From contig CAKTWY010000012.1 in assembly GCA_934630445.1 (NCBI GenBank), positions 1-25,215 of the forward strand: a stretch of DNA of 25,215 bases, given 5' to 3'. The stretch comes from an uncultured Eubacteriales bacterium (lineage in GTDB: Bacteria > Bacillota > Clostridia > Oscillospirales > Butyricicoccaceae). The notes beneath the pieces are model-generated. The model made no database searches. It saw only the letters and a list, made by a program, of their open reading frames with translations, and was not told the origin of the DNA. Below, piece by piece: positions 8,508 through 14,136 of the stretch; the first letter of the stretch is position 1; every line of letters starts with the position of its first letter. The position numbers were made by a program, and so were the translations under genes.

Positions 8508-8560
8508 AAAGCGCCGTGCAATATGCAGTTCCCGATGGAACGCATATTGCACGGCGCTTT
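8508..8560. terminator. Bidirectional terminator between convergent genes
   Basis: A perfect 19-base inverted repeat, AAAGCGCCGTGCAATATGC against GCATATTGCACGGCGCTTT, encloses a further 5-bp stem GTTCC-CGAT-GGAAC. It lies between the ccdA-thioredoxin gene (plus) and the 163-residue gene (minus), and A/T runs at both edges allow use in both directions. Confidence 0.85.
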
Positions 8561-8574
8561 CTATTGCCACCCCG

Positions 8575-9066
8575 TCAAACGGTAATAAATTCATTTTCCT
8601 GCTCCAGATATCGGCAAAAAAAGAATATCCCACACAAAAAGTATGGCGGATATATTTGATTCTCTGCACAAAGCTCCCACCCACCGGCCACTCCCCGATG
8701 GTTAATTGTAAGCGTGGCTTCGCCGCTCTCCTGCGTCAAACGATACAGGCTGCTGCTGTGCATGGTCAGGCGATAATTTTCCGTGCCAAAACAAACAGCA
8801 GCGTGGTCAGTGCGGGGCAGGCGGCAAAGGGAAGGTGTCTTTTCCTCTGTTGTGTGCGGTACTGCGCTCAGGCATATTGTTCCATCGGCATGGCACAGCA
8901 CATATATTCGGCCGCTGCGTGTGTTCTGAATGTCTGTATAATAGCTGCTCCCGTCCGGCAAAAGGATATTCCTTTTCGCTCCATAGAAACTGCCTTTGAT
9001 ATGCGCCAGCACTTCACCATCTTCGTCCTGACAATGCAGCGTTCCAAAATGAAAAAGATATTTCAA
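8575..9066 (-). CDS. Unrecognised 163-residue protein, last gene of the chr operon
   Basis: I do not recognise this protein with confidence. It is predicted to be rich in beta strands (for example GEVLAHIKGSFYGAKRNILL, SGRIYVLCHADGTICL, EATLTINHRGVAGGWEL) and ends with a hydrophobic stretch (YFLCGIFFFCRYLEQENEF). This pattern is loosely like LURP-one/Tubby C-terminal-like small proteins, where a hydrophobic hairpin closes a beta barrel; that is a weak guess. It has seven cysteines and no signal peptide. The start is TTG at 9066, chosen because AGGAGGG lies 7-8 bases upstream. It begins 29 bases after the stop of the second CHR transporter and is the third gene of that operon, so a role linked to transport is inferred. 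Confidence 0.7.
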   Translation of the reverse strand: MKYLFHFGTLHCQDEDGEVLAHIKGSFYGAKRNILLPDGSSYYTDIQNTRSGRIYVLCHADGTICLSAVPHTTEEKTPSLCRLPRTDHAAVCFGTENYRLTMHSSSLYRLTQESGEATLTINHRGVAGGWELCAENQIYPPYFLCGIFFFCRYLEQENEFITV

Positions 9067-9095
9067 GATATAACCCTCCTGTTATTCGGCGTTAT

Positions 9096-9662
9096 TTATG
9101 TAAAAATCGGATATAAAAGCAGCCCTGCCGCACCGGCTGACGCCATGACGGCGATAGGATTTGGCTTTTTCGTTCTCAGCCAGCAGAGGCAAGCACCGAA
9201 CAGCAGCGCGGATATCAGGTTGATATCTGTCATCTGCACCGGAAAGGCCTTTCCCTCAAAAATGGAAAGGCAAAAAATAGACAGGCCCGCGGAGGCAATC
9301 ATCGATACAACTGCCGGCCTGAGACCCTGCATGACCCCCTGCAGCATTGCCATTTCCCGGTATTTGTAATAAATATGCGCCAAAATCAGCACGATGATAC
9401 ACGAGGGCATAACACAGCCTGCCGTTGCGATCAGCGCCCCGGGTATGCCTGCGATCTGCGTTCCGACAAAGGTCGACGAATTGATCGCGATGGGGCCCGG
9501 CGTCATCTCTGCAATTGTAATAATGTCGGCAAATTGCTCCATCGTCAGCCAGCCGTGCAGCTCCACAACCTGGTGCTGTATCAGCGGCATCGCCGCATAA
9601 CCTCCGCCGATGCTGAAAAGGCCGATTTGAAAAAAACTCCAAAAAAGCTGAATATAGATCAT
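9096..9662 (-). CDS. Short-chain chromate (CHR) family transporter, C-terminal-type half
   Basis: This 188-residue membrane protein is one half of a two-protein CHR transporter. It has GLFSIGGGYAAMPLIQ at about 14-29, EMTPGPIAINSSTFVGTQIAG at about 52-72, and several hydrophobic helices up to the C-terminus. CHR proteins are named for chromate efflux, but many gut-bacterial members have no tested substrate. Its ATG overlaps the stop of the upstream CHR gene (ATGA at 9659-9662), so the two halves are translationally coupled and probably form a heterodimer in the membrane. A divergent LysR gene suggests inducible expression by a small anion. Confidence 0.9.
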   Translation of the reverse strand: MIYIQLFWSFFQIGLFSIGGGYAAMPLIQHQVVELHGWLTMEQFADIITIAEMTPGPIAINSSTFVGTQIAGIPGALIATAGCVMPSCIIVLILAHIYYKYREMAMLQGVMQGLRPAVVSMIASAGLSIFCLSIFEGKAFPVQMTDINLISALLFGACLCWLRTKKPNPIAVMASAGAAGLLLYPIFT

Positions 9663-10255
9663 CTTTGCGCTTCTCCTTGCTGCATATCCCGTTTATGCTG
9701 AAAGTATGTGTAAAGTGCGCCGAGGGCTGCGCAAAACAATATGACGAGCATGACATTGACCTTGAAAACTGCAACAGCTAAAAAGGAAGCGCCAAGGGTC
9801 AGAAGATCCATTTTTCGTTTGCTGCGCAAAACGGTATGAGACATTGTCAGCACCACGTCGCATATTACCGCTGCAACCCCTGCCTGCATGCCTTTCATAA
9901 CAAGATTTACGACCGCATTGTCGCGAAATGCTGTATAAAAAAAGGAGATGACCGATAAAATGACGAGCGGTGGCAGAACTGTTGCAAACATAGCGCACAT
10001 TGCCCCGCCGAAACCACACACACGGTACCCAAGCAAAATCGATGCGTTCACCGCAACCGCACCGGGAGAGGATTGTGCAATAGCGGTCAGGTCGAGCATT
10101 TCCTGTTCGCCGATCCACTTCAGTTCTTCGACAAATTTCCGCCGCATCAGCGGTATGATGACAAAGCCACCTCCAAATGTGAAGGCACTCAGCTGCAGCG
10201 TTGCAAAAAATAACGTCCAATATTTGCACCGCTCACCTTTGAATTCACCGTCCAA
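9659..10255 (-). CDS. Short-chain chromate (CHR) family transporter, N-terminal-type half
   Basis: This 198-residue membrane protein has the CHR motifs AFTFGGGFVIIPLMRRKFV (about 24-42) and AQSSPGAVAVNASILLGYR (about 59-77), with further hydrophobic helices. It is the first gene of the operon and pairs with the similar 188-residue protein downstream. The start is TTG at 10255, with AGAGGG about 7 bases upstream; no ATG lies near in frame. Transport of chromate or another oxyanion is a family-level statement only. Confidence 0.88.
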   Translation of the reverse strand: MDGEFKGERCKYWTLFFATLQLSAFTFGGGFVIIPLMRRKFVEELKWIGEQEMLDLTAIAQSSPGAVAVNASILLGYRVCGFGGAMCAMFATVLPPLVILSVISFFYTAFRDNAVVNLVMKGMQAGVAAVICDVVLTMSHTVLRSKRKMDLLTLGASFLAVAVFKVNVMLVILFCAALGALYTYFQHKRDMQQGEAQR

Positions 10256-10291
10256 ATCAATCCCTCTATTCGCGTATTATTGTTGTTTTTC

Positions 10292-10297
10292 ATTATA
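10292..10297 (-). promoter_or_regulatory. -10 element of the chr operon
   Basis: On the minus strand a perfect TATAAT lies 36 bases before the TTG start. There is no good -35 at 17-18 bases, where the sequence is T-rich and falls in the inverted repeat at 10310-10360. A missing -35 overlapped by a regulator site is what is expected of a LysR-activated promoter. Confidence 0.5.
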
Positions 10298-10309
10298 GTG
10301 CTTGCATTG

Positions 10310-10360
10310 TAATAATAAAAATACTATTATTTTATTATAATGATAGTATTTTTGTTATTA
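10310..10360. promoter_or_regulatory. Large AT-rich inverted repeat, probable LysR regulator site
   Basis: The arm at 10310-10327 pairs with the arm at 10343-10360 with one mismatch in 18, around a 15-base centre. The inner part ATACTAT...ATAGTAT has LysR-box dyad character. It sits between the divergent chr operon and the LysR gene and overlaps a TATAAT (10336-10341) on the LysR side, which suggests autoregulation plus control of the transporters. Confidence 0.6.
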
Positions 10361-10379
10361 TCAAAACAAGGGGTGCTGT

Positions 10380-11294
10380 ATGAACCTTCGCCATTTGAAA
10401 ATCTTTCTTGCAGTCTGTGACAACAATTGCAATACGACCCATGCCGCCCAGGCTTTATATCTTGTGCAGCCTGCAGTCAGCCGCGCGATTCAGGAACTGG
10501 AGCGCGATTATGGCGTCCGGCTTTTTGACCGCCTTTCGCGAAAGCTGTATCTGACTGAGGCCGGGCTGCGTTTTCGGGAATATGCAAAACACATCGTCTC
10601 CCTGGAAGAGGAGCTTGAGACCGGCATGCGCAGTCTCAGCGAATCCGCAACTGTGCGCGTAGGCGCAAGCATCACGATCGGCTCGCAGTTTCTTCCAGGG
10701 TATGTAGAAGCTTATCAGGCGCAGTTTCCCTGCACACAGATACATGTACAAGTCACAGCTTCCGAATCCCTGGAGCGGGCGGTATGTGCAAACGAAGCCG
10801 ACATTGCTCTGATTGAAGGAACGGTACATAATGCAAGTCTCATATCGGAAGCGTATATGAAAGACCGTCTGCTTGTTGTCGCTTCTCCGCAATACGGTTT
10901 TTCTCCCGGTCAGGCGCTGTCGCTCGATGAAGTTAGAAAGCAGCGCTTTTTGCTGCGTGAGCAGGGGAGTGGCACACGTGAGGTATTTGACAGCTTTATG
11001 GAAACGGCCGGCGTTCATATTTCACCCATATGGGAAAGCTCCAGTACGACCGCTCTTCTTAACGCTGCAATCCACGGACTGGGTATCGCCGTGCTTCCGC
11101 AGAGGATGATTCTGGAACCGCTGCAGCGCGGACGCATTATCTGCATCAGAATTGAAGAGATCGATTTTACAAGAACGTTCAATATGGTGTACCACAAAAA
11201 CAAATTTATATTTCCGGCGCTACGCCGCTTCATGGATCTTTGCAGGAATTATGAATTGGACTATCCGCTTCCTAAGTACAGCGGTTTGTTTTGA
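10380..11294 (+). CDS. LysR-family transcriptional regulator
   Basis: This 304-residue protein has the typical N-terminal winged helix-turn-helix (MNLRHLKIFLAVCDNN, then AAQALYLVQPAVSRAIQELE and GVRLFDRLSRKLYLTEAG, residues 1-66), followed by a type-2 periplasmic-binding-like effector domain beginning about VRVGASITIGSQFLPGY (about 91-107). The length is standard. AAGGGG precedes the ATG. It is transcribed away from the CHR transporter operon, the usual arrangement for a LysR activator of its neighbour. The effector is unknown. A bidirectional terminator lies 8 bases after its stop. Confidence 0.92.
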   Translation: MNLRHLKIFLAVCDNNCNTTHAAQALYLVQPAVSRAIQELERDYGVRLFDRLSRKLYLTEAGLRFREYAKHIVSLEEELETGMRSLSESATVRVGASITIGSQFLPGYVEAYQAQFPCTQIHVQVTASESLERAVCANEADIALIEGTVHNASLISEAYMKDRLLVVASPQYGFSPGQALSLDEVRKQRFLLREQGSGTREVFDSFMETAGVHISPIWESSSTTALLNAAIHGLGIAVLPQRMILEPLQRGRIICIRIEEIDFTRTFNMVYHKNKFIFPALRRFMDLCRNYELDYPLPKYSGLF

Positions 11295-11302
11295 TTTCAG
11301 CA

Positions 11303-11355
11303 GTAAAAAGAAGGACTGTCGCGACAAAAAGTGTCGCGACAGTCCTTCTTTTTAC
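11303..11355. terminator. Bidirectional terminator, 24-bp perfect stem
   Basis: The arms 11303-11326 and 11332-11355 are perfectly complementary over 24 bases with a 5-base loop AAAAG. They end in AAAAAG and CTTTTT runs, so they work for the LysR gene (plus) and the double-ACT gene (minus), which converge here. Confidence 0.9.
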
Positions 11356-11372
11356 CAATTGTATCTTACGTT

Positions 11373-11804
11373 CTACAGTGTATTCAGCGCATCCTGACAG
11401 ACCAGCTTGATATGATTCTGTGTCAGTACCGAGATGGCTTTATCGTTGTCCTCCACGCGGAAAATCATGTACGCAAGGTCCTTTGTTCGGGTGATGAAAG
11501 CATATGCGTACTCGAGGTTTACCTGATTTTTGCCAAGAATGTCCAGTACCTTGGACAGGCCGCCCGGTTCATCCGGCAGCTCGACTGCAAGCACACGCGT
11601 AATCGAAAAAACGTACTGCGCCTCTTTCAGGATACATGCCGTTTTGTATGAATCGTCCACAATCATACGCACAATGCCAAAGTCCTCCGTCTCCGCGATG
11701 GACAGCGCCCGCAGATCAATGCCGTTTTTCGACAGCACCTCTGTCAGTTCCGCCAGGCGGCCGGGTTTGTTTTCTACAAACACGGAAATCTGCTTTACGG
11801 TCAT
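11373..11804 (-). CDS. Double ACT domain protein partnered with phenylacetate-CoA ligase
   Basis: This 143-residue protein consists of two ACT domains: VKQISVFVENKPGRLAELTE at about 3-22 and TRVLAVELPDEPGGLSKVLD at about 70-89. Both carry the ACT-type sequence N/DxPG, which usually binds amino acids or related ligands between subunits. The start at 11804 was chosen because GAGGTGAT sits just before the ATG and the first beta strand starts at once; a longer frame would run into the ligase gene. It lies 34 bases after the ligase stop. ACT proteins of this type are known next to paaK-like ligases in Clostridia, so it may sense an aromatic amino acid or its arylacetate product. That is inference. 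Confidence 0.88.
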   Translation of the reverse strand: MTVKQISVFVENKPGRLAELTEVLSKNGIDLRALSIAETEDFGIVRMIVDDSYKTACILKEAQYVFSITRVLAVELPDEPGGLSKVLDILGKNQVNLEYAYAFITRTKDLAYMIFRVEDNDKAISVLTQNHIKLVCQDALNTL

Positions 11805-11838
11805 GCTTATCACCTCGTTGTTAAATTTTGGGGAGCAA

Positions 11839-13140
11839 TCAATACAGTTTGCGCGTGTCAATAATACGCACAGCTTTGCCTTCGCTCCTGGCAATCGTCT
11901 TCGGCGCGACAAGCTGTACCTTCGCATAGATGCCGAGCATCGCCTTCAGAGCACCGATCAGCTCTTTTTCCTTGGTGGAGATCTGCGACACCGTGTCGGA
12001 GAACATCTCCGGCGTCATTTCCACCTGCACCTCAAGAATATCGCTGTTGTTTTCACGGCTGACAATGATCTGATAGTTTGCCGGGTAGCCTTTGTTCAGA
12101 AGGACGGTTTCGATCTGGGACGGGAAGACGTTGACGCCCTTGACAATGAGCATATCGTCGCTGCGGCCCATGGGCTTTGACATTTTGACATGCGTCCTGC
12201 CGCAGGAGCACTTTTTGCGGCTGAGCACACAGATGTCGCGCGTGCGGTAACGGAGAAGGGGAAACGCCTCCTTTGTGATGCAGCTGAAGACAAGCTCGCC
12301 TTTTTCGCCCTCCGGGAGGACCTCTCCGGTGACCGGGTCAATAATCTCTGCGATAAAATGGTCTTCGTTGACATGCATGCCGGTCTGCTCGCTGCACTCG
12401 TAGGATACGCCGGGGCCTGAAATTTCCGTCAGCCCGTAAATATCATATGCCTTGATATGTAATTTATTTTGAATATCCTGGCGCATCTCCTCGCTCCACG
12501 CCTCTGCGCCAAAAATGCCGGCCTTCAGCTTGATCTGATCCTGCAGCCCCCGCTCGCAGATCGTTTCGCCCAGATATGCCGCATACGACGGCGTGCAGCA
12601 CAGGATCGTTGAACCCAGATCGCACATGAACTGGATCTGCCGGTCCGTATTGCCTGATGACATCGGCAGCGTCAGTGAGCCGAGTTTATGCGATCCGCCG
12701 TTCAGCCCGGGTCCTCCTGTAAAAAGGCCGTAGCCATAGCTGACATGTACAACATCTTCCCGCGTTGCGCCCGCCGCTACAAGGGCGCGCGCGCAGCACT
12801 CTTCCCAAAGGTCCAGGTCGTGCTGCGTATAGAATGCGACCACACGCCTGCCCGTTGTACCGCTCGTCGACTGAATCCTCACCGCATCGCTCAGCGGTAC
12901 CGCGAGCAGGCCGTATGGGTACGCGTCGCGCAGATCGTCCTTTGTCAGGAAGGGAAGCTTTTTCAAATCGTCAACAGACTGAATGTCCTCCGGCACAACG
13001 CCTTTTTTGTCCATCAAATTCCTGTAATAGGGAATATGATCGTATGCATGCCGCACGGTCTTTACAAGGCGCTCATCCTGCCACGCCCTGATTTGCTCGT
13101 GTGAGGCACATTCGATTTCAGGTTGGAAATAACGCTGCAT
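11839..13140 (-). CDS. paaK: Phenylacetate-CoA ligase (AMP-forming)
   Basis: This 433-residue adenylate-forming enzyme activates phenylacetate or a related arylacetate to its CoA thioester with ATP. It has the phosphate loop STSGTTGRR at 91-99, YDIYGLTEISGPG at 232-244, RYRTRD at 297-302, GRSDDMLIVKGVNVFPSQIE at 325-344, and the C-terminal catalytic lysine in RSEGKAVR (about Lys421). The CSCGR cluster at 311-315 is common in anaerobe members. The length is normal. No aerobic ring-oxygenation (paa) genes or iorAB are present here, so it may serve aromatic amino acid fermentation or salvage. Transcription starts from a promoter at about 13243-13271, with a structured leader. Confidence 0.93.
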   Translation of the reverse strand: MQRYFQPEIECASHEQIRAWQDERLVKTVRHAYDHIPYYRNLMDKKGVVPEDIQSVDDLKKLPFLTKDDLRDAYPYGLLAVPLSDAVRIQSTSGTTGRRVVAFYTQHDLDLWEECCARALVAAGATREDVVHVSYGYGLFTGGPGLNGGSHKLGSLTLPMSSGNTDRQIQFMCDLGSTILCCTPSYAAYLGETICERGLQDQIKLKAGIFGAEAWSEEMRQDIQNKLHIKAYDIYGLTEISGPGVSYECSEQTGMHVNEDHFIAEIIDPVTGEVLPEGEKGELVFSCITKEAFPLLRYRTRDICVLSRKKCSCGRTHVKMSKPMGRSDDMLIVKGVNVFPSQIETVLLNKGYPANYQIIVSRENNSDILEVQVEMTPEMFSDTVSQISTKEKELIGALKAMLGIYAKVQLVAPKTIARSEGKAVRIIDTRKLY

Positions 13141-13164
13141 GATAACCAGATCCTTTCACTTCTT

Positions 13165-13201
13165 TATCTGAAAATATCAGACGGGGGAGGTCCGACAGAT
13201 A
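13165..13201 (-). other. Structured 5' leader element of paaK
   Basis: Read on the minus strand: TATCTG, TCGGAC, loop CTCCCCC, GTCTGA, a six-base bulge TATTTT, CAGATA. The two 6-bp stems stack into one long hairpin (one G-U pair) with a C-rich loop. It lies about 25 bases before the paaK ATG. No T-run follows, so it is not a simple terminator. It matches no riboswitch class I can name. Confidence 0.45.
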
Positions 13202-13242
13202 TTTCATCGTTGATAAGCCGTAAATCGCTTCTTTTCTTTTTT

Positions 13243-13271
13243 ATCATACCATTTTTGTTTGCATACGTAAA
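13243..13271 (-). promoter_or_regulatory. Predicted promoter of paaK
   Basis: On the minus strand TTTACG (13266-13271), 17 bases, TATGAT (13243-13248). The leader would be roughly 95 bases. Confidence 0.5.
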
Positions 13272-13419
13272 TAAAAACTATGTACAAAAATGTGCATCAA
13301 ACCAGTTTTTGTGCTTGTGTCCGAGGTGTTTTTGACGCCTGTCAATAAAAGCGATAAAACTGTCGTCTGGAACTTCTGATTTTTTGTATGTTCCGTCATC
13401 ACATATTTTTTAGTTGCCC

Positions 13420-13448
13420 TTGACATTTTCCAGCTTCAGTTTTATCAT
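13420..13448 (+). promoter_or_regulatory. Promoter of the cad-sms operon
   Basis: Perfect TTGACA (13420-13425), a 17-base spacer, TATCAT (13443-13448). The CadC/SmtB-type operator follows immediately. Confidence 0.75.
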
Positions 13449-13449
13449 A

Positions 13450-13463
13450 TGAACAGATATTCA
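13450..13463 (+). promoter_or_regulatory. ArsR/SmtB-family 6-2-6 operator
   Basis: TGAACA-GA-TATTCA is an imperfect 6-2-6 dyad of the CadC/CzrA/SmtB class, with the context ATATGAACAGATATTCATA extending the symmetry. It begins two bases after the -10 and covers the expected transcription start, so bound CadC would block transcription. It also shows that the ATG at 13449 lies inside the operator and cannot be the translation start. Confidence 0.75.
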
Positions 13464-13481
13464 TACGAAAGGGTGATGATT

Positions 13482-13844
13482 GTGCCTGATGAGCAGGAGC
13501 TTGAGCGCTGTGAGTATTTGTGCGTTCATGAGGACACCGTAAAAAGGGTGCTTGATGAGATGCCGTGCGATGAACGACTGTATGATCTGGCCGAACTTTT
13601 TAAGGTCTTCGGCGATTCTACGCGCATCAAAATTTTGTACGCGCTGTTCGAAGCGGAGCTTTGCGTGTGCGACATGGCTCAGCTTCTGGGTTTGTCGCAG
13701 ACGGCTGTCTCACACCAGCTGCGCGTGCTGAAGGCGAATAAGCTCGTGCGTTTTCGCCGCGAGGGGAAAATCGTCTTTTACTCGCTTGCCGACGAACATG
13801 TAAGGCGCATCATCGGCCAGGGAATGGAGCATATCTGCGAATAA
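13482..13844 (+). CDS. cadC: CadC/ArsR-family metal-sensing repressor
   Basis: This 120-residue winged-helix repressor releases DNA when it binds Cd, Pb or Zn. The core is ELFKVFGDSTRIKILYALFE, then LGLSQTAVSHQLRVLKANKL as the recognition helix. It carries both known metal sites. The alpha3N thiolate site is Cys10 and Cys14 (CEYLC) with Cys61 and Cys63 (ELCVCD). The alpha5 site is Asp104-x-His106 with His117-x2-Glu120. Spacings match Staphylococcus CadC shifted by three residues. GTG 13482 is chosen as start because AAAGGG lies about 8 bases before it and the in-frame ATG at 13449 falls upstream of the transcription start. It heads the efflux operon and most likely represses it. Confidence 0.9.
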   Translation: MPDEQELERCEYLCVHEDTVKRVLDEMPCDERLYDLAELFKVFGDSTRIKILYALFEAELCVCDMAQLLGLSQTAVSHQLRVLKANKLVRFRREGKIVFYSLADEHVRRIIGQGMEHICE

Positions 13845-13867
13845 AAGATAAAAGGGGAAATGCTGTT

Positions 13868-14086
13868 ATGAGAAAAAGTTTTAAACTCGTCGATCTCGAC
13901 TGCGCAAACTGCGCGCAAAAGATGGAGGACGCCGCGCGCAAGGTGGACGGCGTTCAGGCGGTAGCTGTGAATTTTATGCTTCAGAAGCTCACGCTCGAAG
14001 CGGACGATGCGCGCTTTGAAGAGGTTCTCCGCCAGGTGGTCAAGGTGATGCAGCGCGTTGAGCCGGACTGCGAGGTCAAACTGTAG
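13868..14086 (+). CDS. Free-standing heavy-metal-associated (HMA) domain protein
   Basis: This 72-residue protein is a single ferredoxin-like HMA domain with the metal motif DLDCANCAQKME (Cys12 and Cys15). The Asp before the first Cys is typical of Zn/Cd-type HMA domains from CadA/ZntA rather than Cu-type ones. It lies between the repressor and the P-type ATPase, whose own N-terminus lacks such a domain, so it probably supplies in trans the metal-delivery or sensing role normally fused to the pump. AAAGGGGAAA precedes the ATG. Confidence 0.9.
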   Translation: MRKSFKLVDLDCANCAQKMEDAARKVDGVQAVAVNFMLQKLTLEADDARFEEVLRQVVKVMQRVEPDCEVKL

Positions 14087-14136
14087 ATAATTCCTGCGGG
14101 CAATGCAGATTTCCATACTTTTGTGGGGGGATAGCA

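Larger units (their letters stand above)
13141..13481. other. Divergent intergenic region between paaK and cadC
   Basis: This 341-base gene-free region holds the paaK promoter and its structured leader on the minus strand and the cadC promoter and operator on the plus strand. A second possible plus-strand promoter is TTGACG (13332-13337), 17 bases, TAAAAC (13355-13360). A loose repeat ACAAAAA...TTTTTGT (about 13284-13318) has no assigned role. Short in-frame stretches here carry no recognisable protein. Confidence 0.6.

Noticed and set aside
8491..9369. 292-codon plus-strand frame across the terminator and the chr operon
   Set aside because: It starts inside ccdA, runs through the terminator hairpin and shows no motifs. 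The minus-strand genes have ribosome sites and CHR signatures.
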